The notes under the pieces are model-generated. The model did not search any database, was not told the DNA's origin, and saw only the letters and a program-made list of their open reading frames with translations. The translations under genes and the position numbers were made by a program. From Symsagittifera roscoffensis (lineage: Eukaryota > Xenacoelomorpha > Acoela > Convolutidae), in the NCBI RefSeq assembly GCF_963678635.1, contig NC_087064.1, positions 48,593,346 through 48,657,345 of the forward strand: a stretch of DNA of 64,000 bases, given 5' to 3'. This document shows positions 45,812 to 58,209 of this stretch, piece by piece (the first letter of the stretch is position 1; every line of letters starts with the position of its first letter).

Positions 45812-46699
45812 ATGTCTAAACATAACACCCGAAATCGGGTCAAGTCAGTCTCTGATTCTTGTAGTGCGTGCTGCGAGAAAATCCTTAAAAATGAAAGCTC
45901 TTTCGACTGCTTCTGCTGTGGCTGTCGAATGCACCTGAATGAAGACTGCACTGGTCTAAGTGAAGCCGCTGTCAATGGAGTACCAGCCTTAGGAAAAAAT
46001 GCTCTATTGATATGCAACAAATGCGTTGAAGAAAAACGATAAGATAATTTGACCCAAGCTGCCCATGAAACTACAACCTCAAAAGAACTTCGAGAAACTC
46101 AAATGAAAACCCTGGAAAACGAACTGACTGACCTCAAAAAAACAGTGACCGAAATAAAAACGCTGCTAAGCACAAAACAACCTGATTCAGATTATCCAAC
46201 CCAACCTAGCTCAATTGCCAGTCGCCAAAAACCGCCACCGAAACCCGCCGAGGAACTCGATGGCATTCGCATACGAGGAATCCCTGAATCAACGGAGAAG
46301 GAAGCAAGATTGCGCCAAGAACACGATCTCGCCGAAGTTCAAAAAGTATTGACCCATATGGATGTCAATGCCTCAATTGGCGATGTCATATGCCTGGGTC
46401 GATATGACGAGAACAAGATAAGTACAATCCTATTAAAAGTGCCCAATGCATACCAACGACGAATGATATTGCTATCTGCGAGGAAACTGAAAAAATCCCC
46501 TCAACCAATTTTCCTCAGCCGACAACTGACGAAGGAAGAAGCTGATCAAGAAAACCTTGCCCTCGTCAGAAGAAGGCAACTTATCAGCGACAAATCTGTA
46601 GACAGAAAGGACATAAGAGTCCACGATGCAACTCTGTACATTCGAAAAGGTGGAAAGTGGATAAAAGAGAAGCTTCCAGATCCCGAAGCACCCAATTGA
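45812..46699 (+). pseudogene. LINE ORF1: PHD finger, coiled coil and RNA-binding domain, one stop
   Basis: One frame broken only by a TAA at 46040-46042. The N-terminal part is a zinc-binding PHD-like domain (CSACCEKI, then CFCCGCRMHLNEDC and a final CNKC). After the stop comes a heptad-rich coiled coil (ELTDLKKTVTEIKTLL), a Pro/Ser linker and a domain with GIRIRGIPES, DVICLGRY and YQRRMIL. These are typical of LINE ORF1 RNA-binding regions that chaperone element RNA. It follows the esterase-like frame after about 90 bases and overlaps the endonuclease frame at its end. Confidence 0.7.
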
Positions 46700-46704
46700 C
46701 TAGC

Positions 46705-49595
46705 AGCGACGATGAATATCCTTGTTACAATGTCAGAAGTATTCTTGAGTATCAACGGCGGACAACCTTCTCTAACGCTGTCCAAGTGAAAAACGCCTAT
46801 CAAGTCATCTGCCTAACTGAAACCTGGTTGACAGAAAGCATCGTCGACGCTGCACTTTTTCTGACAAACTACGTTATCCACCGAAATGACAGACCGAGTG
46901 ACAAAGGCTTGACAAAACATGGTGGCGTACTCATAGCAGTAAACCGTAACATTCCAAGTAGCCAAATCAATTCCGCGTTTCAAGATTGTGTTATCATCCA
47001 CATATCACTGAACATGCCAATTTTAATATGCTGCATCTACAGCGCTTCTTCAAACAGTACCTACACATGGGGAATCTCAGATCTAATCGAACTCCTAAAG
47101 TTCCTGAGGCGTAAGCAATTTGAACAAAGTGCAATTTGTTCGTATATAGTTGGAGATATAAATTTTAACTGTACTCACTGGCCGTCAATGACTTCAACTT
47201 CTCTAGATGAGCAGACAATCCTTGACGAACTCTGTGAGTCAAACTTCCAACAACTAATATAAACCCCTGATGGAAAATCACTAGACATTCTCCTTAGTAA
47301 CAAACCGCAATTTGTCACCAGCGTAAAACTTGACAACCGTCTGAGTAGTCTATTCAGTTCCGACCATTTGCCACTCCATGCCAAAGTCTCATTTGACTAC
47401 CGACTTGTTCATAAAAAGACACCAGCCATCAAACAAAAACTAGATTTTGGCATTTTCCCGTACAAAAAAGCAAACTGGGAAGAAGTGAATGAATTCATTC
47501 GTCAACACCCCTTCCAACCATTTTGCTTGAGCAACGTTGAACTGATGCTCGATCATTGGTACGAGTGGTTATACGAAATACTACAGGACCTGCTACCTAT
47601 CACTAGAAAACACAGGTCTGAACTAGCTCCTTGGGTGAGAAGCGATTCCTCCAACCTTATCAAGAAATTAAATACACTCCAACTTAAAAATCAGCGAAAA
47701 CCCACCCAATCGAACGAAGGCAAAATTGAAAATCTGCAAATTGAACTAACACTGTCCCTTCAACATGACCAGCATCTCCACGAAATAATGCTTTTTGAGA
47801 ATGGGAAATTTAGCGAAATACAACGATATCTGAAATTGATCACCAAGTCTCGCATGATCCCTTCAGAGATCTTCCTAGATCAAAAAATAGCCAATACAGA
47901 CGCTCAAAAAGCTGAATTGTTTAACATATATTTTCAATCAGTTTTCACACGAAACGCCAACGTTGGGAAAGCAGAACGACAGGATAACGTTCTTCTGAAC
48001 AGTATCAATTTCACAATCGACGAAATAGAAGATGCCCTGAACGAGCTGCACGTAAATAAGGCAAATGGACCAGACATGATCGGTAATACTCTTCTGAAAA
48101 ACCTCTCAAAGTCACTACCAAAATCACTTCACTTACTGTTCAACTTGATTGCAAATAAAGCAATATTTCCAACAAAATGGAAGATCAGCGAAATCGCACC
48201 AGTTTTCAAAGACGGGGATAAACAAGACGTATCAAATTACAGACCAATCAGCCTGCTCTCAGCAGTGTCATAACTGCTTGAGAAACTAATATTTGATAAA
48301 CTGGCCCGAATTGTCTACCCAACCCTAACACCAGACCAACACGGTTTAGACCTAAACGATCGACGATAACAAACCTAATTGAGTATCTACACGAGATATT
48401 TAGCTGCCTAGATTCGCCAAACTGCAACTACCTGAACACCTTCTACTTGGTTTTTCAAAAGGCTTTTGACAAAGTCTCGCACGGAATCCTCATGGAGAAA
48501 TTATCGACTTCTGGAATTGGAGGAAATTGTTTATCTCTGATACACAGCTACCTCTCGAACCGGAAGCAAACAGTGAGGCTGAATGACACAATTTCCGGAG
48601 AGCTGGAAGTCTTCAGCGGCGTTCCCCAGGGCTCTATACTCGGACCGCTTCTCTTCCTAGTCTTCATAAATGATCTACCGTCCTGTTTCATGTCCGCAAC
48701 ATTTGGTTATGCAGACGACTACAAAATCGTTGGAGACAACCCTTTAACTCTCAACATAGATGTTAGGAGACTTTGGAGGTGGTGCGAGGAAAACTGCATG
48801 TCAATGAACCTGACGAAAAGTAAAGTCCTCTGCATCAAAGGATCAGCTACGATTGCACTCCCCAGTTACAGCTTCAAATCTACTGAAGTAATGAAAGATC
48901 TGGGCATCCTGATAACCGACACGCCCTCTTGGACGCAACACGCAAAAAAGAGGGCTGCAAAAGCCTTAAACGCTCTCTTCGTACTCAGAAGGAATCTCTC
49001 AAAGGCAAATTTCGCGATCAGAAAAAACGCATATATCTGTTACGTTGTGCCAATTCTGTGCTACAGTTCAGCTATCTGGAAACCATCAAAAGGTGACTTA
49101 GGAATCATAAAAAGTGTGCAGCGGAAAGCGATCTCGTGGATTTTCATGACAAGCAATAGCCATATCTCCTATAAAGACAAACTCGTGAAACTTAACATCC
49201 TTCCTTTGTCTCTATACCAAGAGCTTCATGTGGGACTGCTGTTTGCAGAAATACTAGCTGGAAAAGTTGACATCGACTGGAGAAGCCATGTAAGCATCAC
49301 TGACCTTGGAAACCGAAGAGCTCAAATGACACGAAATTTCGTCTGCAAACAAATGCGTCTGAAGAAGTGCGAGTCGGATTTCTGGTTTCGGGCATGTCGT
49401 CTTGCTAACCTGTACAACGAATACTTCAAATGTGACATATATTTTGACTCAGAATGCAAAAACAGACTTCTAGGAAAGTACACAAAGTTTTTCAAAACTC
49501 TCTACAACGAATCAGACACATGCACTTGGCGCATTTTATGCGAATGCAACAACTGTAGAGACCTGAAGAAACTTACACTTATAACTGAAAACTAA
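46705..49595 (+). pseudogene. LINE ORF2: endonuclease and reverse transcriptase, broken
   Basis: The endonuclease part has NVRS near its start, LTETWL (46813-46830), GDINF (about 47152) and SSDHLPL (about 47358), the known metal-binding and catalytic blocks of APE-type nucleases. The RT part has YRPISLL, FQKAFDKV, GVPQGSILGPLLF and YADD (48708-48719). The frame is interrupted by a TAA at 47260-47262, a TAA at 48271-48273 and a one-base loss near 48345. A shift near 46717 separates the likely ATG at 46712 from the rest. The first catalytic Asp of the RT palm is Val (codon 48450-48452). A Cys-rich end (CECNNC) precedes the stop. Confidence 0.75.
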
Positions 49596-51257
49596 ACTTT
49601 GAACAATGCAATGACTGGGTTTTATGCAAACCCTTGGATTATATTCCTAAATCCTTTGTTATTATTATTATTATTATCATTATTATAGGTGAGAACTCAT
49701 GTTAGAACTCATTATCACTTCCGTATCTAAAAACTCCAAGGATTTTGACTGGAATATGCGATGAAAGGACTCCTGACTGTAACTTTGGTTACTATGATTT
49801 TTGAACTTCTGATTAAGTTAAAGGTGAGCCGATTTGTGTTCTCGATGCCGCCGATTCTCTTCCTCCAAATCTGCGGATCATTCTAGAGGAAACTACTTCA
49901 GAGGGGAAATTGCCGTTCGTGGGGTTGAACAAAAGTTATGCAATTGGTATCAAAAACCAACAGATACTGGGACTATACTGAACTATAGGAGCTGCACCAC
50001 AAATCAGTACAAGCGCAGTGTTATCCAAGGAACTGTACATAGAGTTTTCAGAAGCAAATCCAACTGGGAGCAGTTTGATGAGGCTGCACCCTGAAAAATG
50101 TGCCATTCCCTCGGATTGGCACAGTTCGAACTAGCGGCAGCACTAGAAAAACAGTGATAGAGGCCTTAACGACTATTTATTAGTAAAAAAGAGGGTCAGC
50201 ATATTCTAGAATTTTTAATTTTCAAGATTGCGATTCTGAGCGGTCTATTTCTGAGAAATGTAGAAAAGGCCAATTTTGACGAAAAAGACGAAAAAACACA
50301 CAACTGGAGATACTGAACGAAAAACGGTGGATATAAACGTCTTATCTTGGTAGCAGAACACGATAAGACTCTAAGCAGGAAGATATCTCACGAAAGGAGA
50401 CTTCAGGGGAAGATCCGGAGGAGATCAGTAACCTCCCGTGCCACGAAATTGAGTAAACAAGGACGTTATTTCCAGTGGAGCACGGAATTGGAGACTATGT
50501 TACCGAAGACCAATATATGTTGAAAGACTGTAAAAAACTGACTTTGTAGCTATTTTAATGCCCTGAACAATTAAATTAATTCCAGTATTATTTGATATTT
50601 CAGAATGTGAGTAGCTAGAAAGAGCAAAGGGTCAACCCATCTCCAATAGATTTAGTATATAACTGTCGCTAAAAACATAAAATAGGAGATTCAAGCCGTG
50701 TTTTTAATAGCAATCACAAAGTCTGGGGATCTGAGACCCAGCTATGTGGTTGTCTTCGCATGCAAACTGAAGCTGATCAATAGTAGTTTGACTGATGGCC
50801 TACAAATGGTAACTTTTACTTAGCCCTAGACAGACCAGAAAATCAACTGACTAGGTCTAGACGGTGAAAAACGAGTAGGATTTAGGTAACTGATGCCGGC
50901 CAGTCGTCAATAGGTGCTTTTTCTACGCTCTGTCACTATGTAGTATATGACATTGGACCAGAATAGTCAAAATGCAATTTCGCATTCGAATTTTTATTGG
51001 AACATTTAACCGAGAAAATTGATGTTTTTTTTATGAATTAGTGACGTTAGTTGGACGATCAGACAAAACAGGAAGGCTTAGTTTTGACTGACATGCTACT
51101 TTAGTTTTTCGATTTGGACGTGAAAGACACGTAACCTTTTTTATTCGCAAACACTGAAACTGTAGAATCAGAACAACAGTAGTTGCAGTGACAACAACCA
51201 CAAAAAACGGCAGAAGATTGAGATTGTGGCTGGAAATTGTCACAAACCACTCCGAGT

Positions 51258-51287
51258 TGTAACGATTGTGCCTCTACAATCGTTACA
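51258..51287. repeat. Perfect 12-bp inverted repeat with 6-nt loop
   Basis: TGTAACGATTGT and ACAATCGTTACA flank GCCTCT. It would make a stable stem-loop or be a two-fold protein site. No run of T follows that would suggest a pol III terminator. It lies about 80 bp from a second palindrome. Confidence 0.7.
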
Positions 51288-51363
51288 GAGCAGTTCACAG
51301 GAACCAGGAAGGGTGTTGTGACGACGTGTCTAGCCTTCCGAGAAGAAATAAGAGCGTTATTTC

Positions 51364-51383
51364 TCCGGATTCCAGAATCCGGA
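51364..51383. repeat. Perfect 9-bp inverted repeat with 2-nt spacer
   Basis: TCCGGATTC and GAATCCGGA flank CA. The arms contain TCCGGA, itself self-complementary, which recurs in the minisatellite near 53.5 kb. Confidence 0.7.
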
Positions 51384-53506
51384 ATGGTCTCGGGATTGGA
51401 ACTTGAACTGCTTTATACAAACTTTTAGCTTTCCGGAATGCCTTGAGTTGAAATTAATTAATACCAAATTCGTTTTCAGATCATGAGAAGCTAGGAGTTG
51501 GGGGAAAGGGTTGATCCATCTTCGATGGAGATGATGATTTTTATGTACTGAACAAAAACAATAGTAATATAGTAAGCATGTAGTGGCCCTGTTTTTTTTA
51601 TGAGTGACCTCGTGGTCTGGGGATACTGAGACGCAGCCACGAGCTCACTATTCTTGCATACAATTAAGTTAATTAGAGCGTTCTGATCGAAGCCGGAAAC
51701 AGTAACGTTTTTTTTGTCGACCCGATGTTTGAAAGATCACCAACAGAACTGGCTTTGGCAGAGACGGTGAAAAGCATGTAGAGCTGTGTTTAGACACTGG
51801 CCAGTCGTTTTAGAACCTAGCTTTATTCTCGAAAATACACGAACCAGGAAGGATAGAGGGTTTCGAGGTCCCGTCATTCCCTGAGTGGTACGTGACCAAA
51901 TACACTTAAAAAGATATACAGGAAACCAAAGAAAAGGTAGTATAGTACCTAAGAAAAAACAAAAAACAAAAATAACCGAAAAAGCCAAAAACAGTAAAAA
52001 AAAAAAGTATTAAATCAGTAGAAATCATCCCCCAGACGAGATGTGATCCGACCCTCCCGTTTGTTGTTGATAAATATATTGTTGATACAGGCATTTATAT
52101 CAGTCGGGATTGATACGATCAATTTGGTGGCCCCTTTGTGGTGCTTGTACTGTACGGTTATTTGAGTATTTAAGCACATTAATGCTAATTTGTGCTCATG
52201 CCGGAAAGGTCTCGGGATTAGAGAAGAAGACTGACACGGCAAGCAGTGCAAGGAGCGACAAGAAGGGGCTCAAGGACAACAACAATCGACTGTTGGGTAT
52301 CGTTAACAAGTTTTGTAACCCTTTTGGTACAAAAAGTAGGATATTAGTCAGTGGGACTCGACAGTGACTGCACTGTAGTGAATCTTCACCGAACTGCAAA
52401 TTTCCGAGTTAAGCACCTTAATTCGGTTATTGAACAGACCCGGAGGGGTATAATATGAATAGAATTACTATTTATATAGCCTATTTTAAGACTCCTATAC
52501 CGTTTTTCAGAAAAAAAACGCAGTAAACAGACCGGTTTTTATGGTCAAAATAGCGATATTTTGATTTTCCCACAAATCGCGAAATTTGAGATATCGATAT
52601 TTTTGGAACAGAAAAAAGCGCAAAATTAGTGAGTTACATCGTAACTGGACTAGTTTAATAGGTAGAACCAGTTGAGTTTAGTTCAGAAGTGGTTGGAACT
52701 AATTGGGTATCAAAAACCAAATTTTCTTGATTTTTGAAAAAACGAAACACTACAAAACTGGAAACAACGTTAGCTAGTGAATCGACAGGTTTTAAAACCC
52801 GTTTGCCGATAGCCTACCGGGTTACAGTGAAATCGAACTTAACGTGTTTGATTTAGTGGATACATCAATCCGGAAGGTTTCAAATAGCACTGTTTTTGGC
52901 TAATTTTTTCAGCTGGAGCGTTTTAGATTGGGTTTTTTGCGTTAAACTAGAAGAGGATAAGCCTTCTGAGCTCGGATCAATTTTTAGGTCAAAAAGATCA
53001 TAATTGCGAAAAAGTTAGGCGGAACCTATAAGAGAGAAAAGAGACGTTTTTGGAAAAGAGACGTTTTGGTTAATAACTTTGGAACAACTGGACAGATCTA
53101 GTTGATCTTGGTACCATTAGATCAGAAATTAGGTGAGCTTACTCATAAAATCTTCAGTTATTAGAAAAAGTAAGTGTGAAAAATTTTTAAGGTTGTTTTT
53201 AGCAAACTCACTAATTCGGGAAGGTAGACCCTTCACGTTCTATAAAAAAATTTTAGGAAAGCCCTTATACCCCTACTAAAGTGTAGTAACGGTTGAATAA
53301 GGCAAGCTTACGCTGTTCTAGGCAAAAACGGAAGGCTAAGGAAACCAGAAAGCCATAGTCAAGTCGAAATTAGGCTAGTTATAAGACCCTTCACAGTTTA
53401 GGTGAATTGTCAAATAAGAGGCTTAGCTTCAATCCGGAAGGGTCTTGGCACAGAAAATATACCCTTCCTAGTTAGTCCCCTCAGCATAATAGCATCGTAG
53501 TACGTA

Positions 53507-53704
53507 TCCGAAAGGGTACAAACTTTGCCAATCGGGAGGGGTCCTAACTTTGACAATCCGGAGGGGTCCTGTTTTTGCCAATCCGAGGGTCCCAATTTTG
53601 CCGATCCGGAGGGGTCCCAATTTTGCCAATCCGGAGGGGTCCGGTTTTTGCAAATCCGGAGGGGTCATATTTTTGTCAATCCGGAAGGGTCCTTTTTTGT
53701 CAAA
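53507..53704. repeat. 25-bp minisatellite, about eight units
   Basis: The unit is close to ATCCGGAGGGGTCC then three variable bases then TTTTGCCA. Eight head-to-tail units of 23-26 bp can be laid out between 53507 and 53704, ending at TTGTCAAAAC. Looser copies of the CCGGAAGGGTC core lie upstream near 53432. Repetitive frames on both strands here are by-products of the array. Confidence 0.8.
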
Positions 53705-54532
53705 ACTTAAGTGGACATAAGAAAGTAAAAAAAGAAATGGATTAGGTTATTAGGAGACAGGCTACGAACCAGTGACTGCACTGGTAACTTGCCTTTTATA
53801 AAAGACCAGACTAAAACAAAACAGGTCTAAGCCCGGATATTCGGGACACTTAATTTAAATTGAACAAAAGTTTGTCACTGGTTTGTGTGGATTGAAATCC
53901 AAATCGTTTTTTGGGAAAAGTGATTGCCCTGAGGATTTTAGTAGGTCTAGCTCGGGCAATCCGAAGGCAGCTAGGTAACACAGGACTCGGTGGGTGCAAT
54001 AGACGCCCACTTGAGAAAATTACTGCCTTCAAATTTTGTCTGTTTGGTGCAGCACCGAACAGAGAAAGCTCTTTCTTTATAAACAAACTCGACTATTACA
54101 TTGCGGTTGACTGAAGTACAAAACACATACGTTTTTCATTGAAAATAATTTTATTTTTCTTTATTTTTGGCTTTAAATCAAAAATATCTGTTCTTGTTTT
54201 GCTAGTGAGCACACTATCTTTCAAATATGTTGATATCAGCGGACTGTGCTAGCTTCATATCTTACAACTAATAATCGATTATTTTGAATAGATTGTATAC
54301 ACGCTGTACTGTGTTAACATACAAGGATTCGTGGTCACTGATTAAGTGAAACTTTTGGAAATTATTGTTTTGTGCTATTATTATCAGTAGTCAGACAACA
54401 AGGACACTAGCAATCGAATTGAGTGTATAGGCAGTAAGAAGTGATAAATTAAAAATGAGTCTAGACAAGTCAAGGATACCCAAACTAAGTAATAGTTCTA
54501 GGAAATTCACGCCAGAGAAATAAAGAAAAGCA

Positions 54533-56773
54533 ATGAACGACCCCTCTGTGGAAAGGATCGCGTTAACCCAGACCGACAAAGAGAAGAAAGTTTCAGGCAG
54601 AATGGTTGAAACCAGGAGTCAAAAGTCCTCAGAAGGACAAAAGGCAATGTTGGAAGTAGAGGTCCATCCGGAACCTGCCATGGATGAGAACCGGGACGGA
54701 CATGGACCTGAAGGGAGAGGAAACAGAAGATTGGCGAGCGAATCTACTCCGGTAGAACAAGGCCAAGATTTCACCAACTCCACCGGGACTCTAGACCGAG
54801 AAGAGATGTCGGAACTGTCCGACATCTCTACTGAAAATGTGGCGACTACAAGATCACCCACAGACAACACCATGATGCATGGCGTGACGGAGAAACCGGC
54901 AACATCCTCATCGTTTTCAGAAAAGTGAAGAACACTTTCGGAAACTTCGTTCCGTTTACCATGGGAACGGGTACAGGCGATGAAGCAGAAACCCAAGAAG
55001 AAGAGGAGGCTGATGACGAACAAGATGACTTCGGATCTCAAGTCAGCCTCAATAGTTCGACTCAGGTGAATGACGCATACGCCGATAGAGAGACTGGCCC
55101 CATAGACCAATTTGGTATAGTGAGGACAATAAGAAAGAACACAAACGGATCAGGCCAGTCAAGCGACCCTGAGACCATGACGAGTTCGGAGATGCGAACT
55201 GGGAAGAACAGAAACAAAGGGCTAGGTAACCCACCTGCTCATCCAATAGTGGATCATGAAGAGACGTCGAGACAGATAATCAAGACCCGAGTCTCCACCA
55301 GAACCAAGCTACCTGGAACCGACAGGGTGACGCCGCCACTTGTGACGCCATTAGTGGATAAAGGAGCATCAATCGAAGAGCCCTTGACATACATAGTGGG
55401 CAGCATAGGAGAACAGAATGAACAAATGTCCTTAAGAATGAGTGAACTTGAAAGGACAATCCACGTCGAGAGAGAAAGCTGCGGGAGGAGATCAACCGCA
55501 ACAGACAACAAGTTAGCAGAAGCGAAAAACGGTTGAAGGAGAGAACGGATGAACACTCGGCTAAGAACTTGTCGCGAATGATGAGGGAAGCTGAGCAGAG
55601 AGAGTTACGATTGAGAGATGACATGGAGAAGTTGAGAACTCAACAAGAGCAGACTCTTGGGTCTTTTGACACGAAGAGAGACGCGATGATGGAGAAGCGA
55701 ACTCAGGCTATCTTGGATAAATTGGACGGGCTACAAGGCAGCAGGAGTGGGTCAAAAAAGGGGAATCGAACTCGGAAGAACCCAGCAGGGAGCCGAGAGT
55801 GAACGTCAATAGATAACCGAATAGCAGAAGGGCATATGGATCCCTTAGAGGAAGGGGTAGTTCATCAAGCTATGCCAAAGGGGACAATAGGCCACGGGGC
55901 CCAAACATCAGAGGAAGTTCAACTGACAACAGACCTACCTCAGACGAACGACCGACGCAACATACACATGCGACTGGGAGATGTGATTCCAGGAACTAGA
56001 GTCAAGCGAATAAAAGAAGAAGTCATCCCAGCGATCCGGACAGGAGGGAAAATCCAGAGCCTCTATCAAGTGACAATGATGCTCAAGCGACGCATTCAAG
56101 GGGCGCTACATCAATGGCTATAGCCTTTGAACCTCTGAACAGGTCCCTGGAAACATTCCTAACGAGGTTATCTAGAAACAATGAACGCAGCGAAAAGTCC
56201 AGACGGGTTTTTAAGAAACCAAGATGCTATAACGACGAGTCTGATGGCTGTACTGATACCAGGATAGAGGTAATGAAACTGCATTTTGAAGAGGAGGACT
56301 TGTCAGAAAGACAAGAATGCAGTGCGCTCACCAGTAACCTGGAAGGGACAGCTCCAAATTGTGTAATGGCCAAAATGCACTACCAGCGGGACACTGCTGA
56401 GAAAATCTTTGAAACCTTGTTAAATCGTTTTGGCTCATGGTTGCAAGGACACCAAGCAATGATGCGCTTCGAGAAATGGAGGCAGCTTGAATACGAGACG
56501 ATAGACAAGCTTCTAGATTATTTAGAGATGCTGAGAAGGCGTAGCCAACCAGATGAGTCGAACAGAAGGATGAACCTAGCAGTAGCCTCAAAATTCACCG
56601 ATGGTGTGAAGAATGATGAGCTTCGAGCCATGTTAGCGACGCATTTCACACCGCTTTCTACCAATGCGCAACACCAGAGAGTTGAGACTCAAGTCAAAAG
56701 AAAATCTTTCACTGAAGCCTGCATCGAGATCTGGATATTACAAACACAATTATGGCAATTTAAACAAAACTAA
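54533..56773 (+). pseudogene. gag remnant (matrix and capsid regions)
   Basis: Pieces at 54533-54928, 54925-55536, 55533-55802, 55836-56123 and 56114-56773 lie in changing frames. The first starts MNDPSVERI and includes MVETRSQK, a common opening of gypsy gag. The middle is highly charged and helical (coiled-coil-like EAEQRELRLRDDMEKL). The last piece reads as capsid: MKLHFEEEDLSERQ, EKIFETLLNRFG and DKLLDYLEMLRR match retrotransposon gag capsid layout. It would form the particle shell if intact. The breaks are shifts, not large deletions. Confidence 0.65.
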
Positions 56774-56811
56774 CAAACCAAGGTAGCAACTGGTACAAAC
56801 CAAGGGACGAT

Positions 56812-57156
56812 ATGGACAAGAGACGCTCTTGTGCAAATTGCAGTTCGACTGACCATCTTGTGTCAGCAAGCCCAACCTATAAACAGGGCATGAAAGCAAT
56901 AGGCTTTAGCCTCGAGGATGAAGATGCGTCAGAGGTCGATCATGAAGATTTCATGAGAGGAGTAATTGCGAAATTCGACCCAAAGTGTGTCTTCTGCAAT
57001 TTGGAAGGTCATTTTAAATCGGATTGTCCCCAATTTTGGGATGCTGTAGCAGACATCAAGCATCCAAGGCATGAGGAAGCTTTATCGGGTGTGAAAGCCA
57101 GCAAAGAACGCCTGTTGAGTGAAGCGGAGGCAGGTAGAAGGGAAAAACCACACTAG
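56812..57156 (+). pseudogene. Nucleocapsid zinc-knuckle region
   Basis: CVFCNLEGHFKSDC (about residues 60-73) is a complete CCHC knuckle. An earlier CANCSSTDHLVSAS has Cys, Cys, His but Ser in the last position, so one of the two knuckles is degraded. Knuckles bind element RNA for packaging. The frame ends soon after in a charged helical stretch and continues in the next piece at 57172-57486. Confidence 0.65.
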
Positions 57157-57443
57157 CTGGCAACAAAGAAGATGCAAGCGTTAACTGAAGAAATACGTGA
57201 ACCGGAACCGGTGACTGCGGCGGATGACTTCAAGATCGATTACAGGGCAGCCGCGAGGGAAGCTCTAAATAGAGTCCAGCAGGAGTTGGTGACGAAGGAG
57301 ATCGAACAAAAGGTGAAGTTTGTACAAGAGAATGAGAAAATTCAGGAAAAGCTGAACGCCTTCGAGGCATCAGAAGTCGAAGAAACGAAAGCACCAAGTA
57401 GTTTGAGCATGAAATTAAATGTGCAGATGTTCGGAATGGGCAG

Positions 57444-58209
57444 ATGTTTGGAATGGTGCCACAAGGAAGCAGAATACAATCAATAATTTCAGTTGCGGGA
57501 CATCAGGTGATCAGGAACCTAAGTGAACCCTCAGAGTTCACTATGATGCATTTAGACACATATGCGGATTATCTGAGGCAGGTAGAGCCACGGACTGAGT
57601 CGAGGACTGTACAAGCGTTGTTGACAACATGTGGCCCTCGAGCGAAGAAACTCCACGGGCGCTACGTGGAAGTCCATGGACCTTATCAAATGATTTTGAG
57701 CGATGACGTGATAAGTATCTACACTAGGACGTACGTCACAACAGATAGCGACCAAATGGGGCAGATCTATTTGGGACAGAAAGAACTTAAGGTCCGCAGA
57801 ATTGGCCATGATGCCATGATGGAGCAAGATGCAGTACACATAGGGTACGAGGCAGATGTGACTGCACATCTGCTAGATATCAATGGGAAGAAAATTGGAG
57901 TAACAGGACTACTGGATAGAGGAGCAGTGGTAAGCGCGATGCCAAAAAACATGAGTAAGAATGGGCTTCCCGAGGAAAGCTCTAATTCCAACGAACCTCA
58001 GATTGGCGGCCGCCAACCGCGGAGCAACCTACGCGGCCGGAAGGACACCAATAACGGTCCTTCGCATGGGTGGACGTGATCTTTGGATGAGCTTCTTAGT
58101 GGTTGAGAATTTAGACGAATCAGACCAATTCATCCTGGGCCGTGATTTTTTCCGGAACTTCGATGTGATGATTGACTTGAACAACGGCCTAATAAAGATT
58201 AATGATTAG
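57444..58209 (+). pseudogene. Aspartic protease region
   Basis: The frame 57444-58079 includes LLDRGAVVSAM. The active-site triplet is Asp-Arg-Gly (57915-57923), where the family has Asp-Thr/Ser-Gly, so cleavage is probably lost. An overlapping frame, 57961-58209, carries the C-terminal half (FILGRDFFRNFDVMID), the typical ILG strand of retropepsins. The shift lies between 57960 and 58050. Confidence 0.65.

Larger units (their letters stand above)
45100..49687 (+). mobile_element. CR1-like non-LTR retrotransposon (LINE), inactivated
   Basis: The order is an esterase-like frame, ORF1 with a PHD finger, coiled coil and RNA-binding domain, then ORF2 with apurinic-type endonuclease and reverse transcriptase, and a short 3' end with a TTA microsatellite tail (about 49659-49687). 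Such esterase and PHD domains are known from CR1-group LINEs. In-frame stops at 46040, 47260 and 48271, frameshifts near 46717 and 48345 and a changed catalytic residue show it is dead. The exact 5' end is not defined. Confidence 0.8.
50590..51830 (+). repeat. Diverged direct repeat pair
   Basis: The segments 50590-51000 and 51480-51830 share, in order, a GTAGCTAG/GAAGCTAG start, a purine stretch with GGGTYRAYCCATCT, GTCTGGGGATCTGAGACCCAG versus GTCTGGGGATACTGAGACGC, GACGGTGAAAA and ACTGGCCAGTCGT-like ends. They are far from identical. They may be old LTRs or an old tandem duplication. Confidence 0.45.
49688..54532. other. Non-coding stretch with diverged repeats, palindromes and a minisatellite
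   Basis: No gene was recognised. It holds a diverged repeat pair (50590-51000 and 51480-51830), perfect palindromes at 51258-51287 and 51364-51383 and a 25-bp minisatellite at 53507-53704. CCGGAAGGG/CCGGAGGGG motifs are scattered from 52.4 kb. The part close to 54.5 kb probably contains the 5' untranslated region and perhaps the LTR of the gypsy element, but neither end could be fixed. Confidence 0.4.

Noticed and set aside
53507-53704. CRISPR-like array
   Set aside because: Units are contiguous 25-bp repeats without unique spacers, in a eukaryotic context; it is a minisatellite.
53410-53710. Repetitive proteins read on both strands
   Set aside because: They follow the minisatellite unit in any frame and have no start context or conserved domain.
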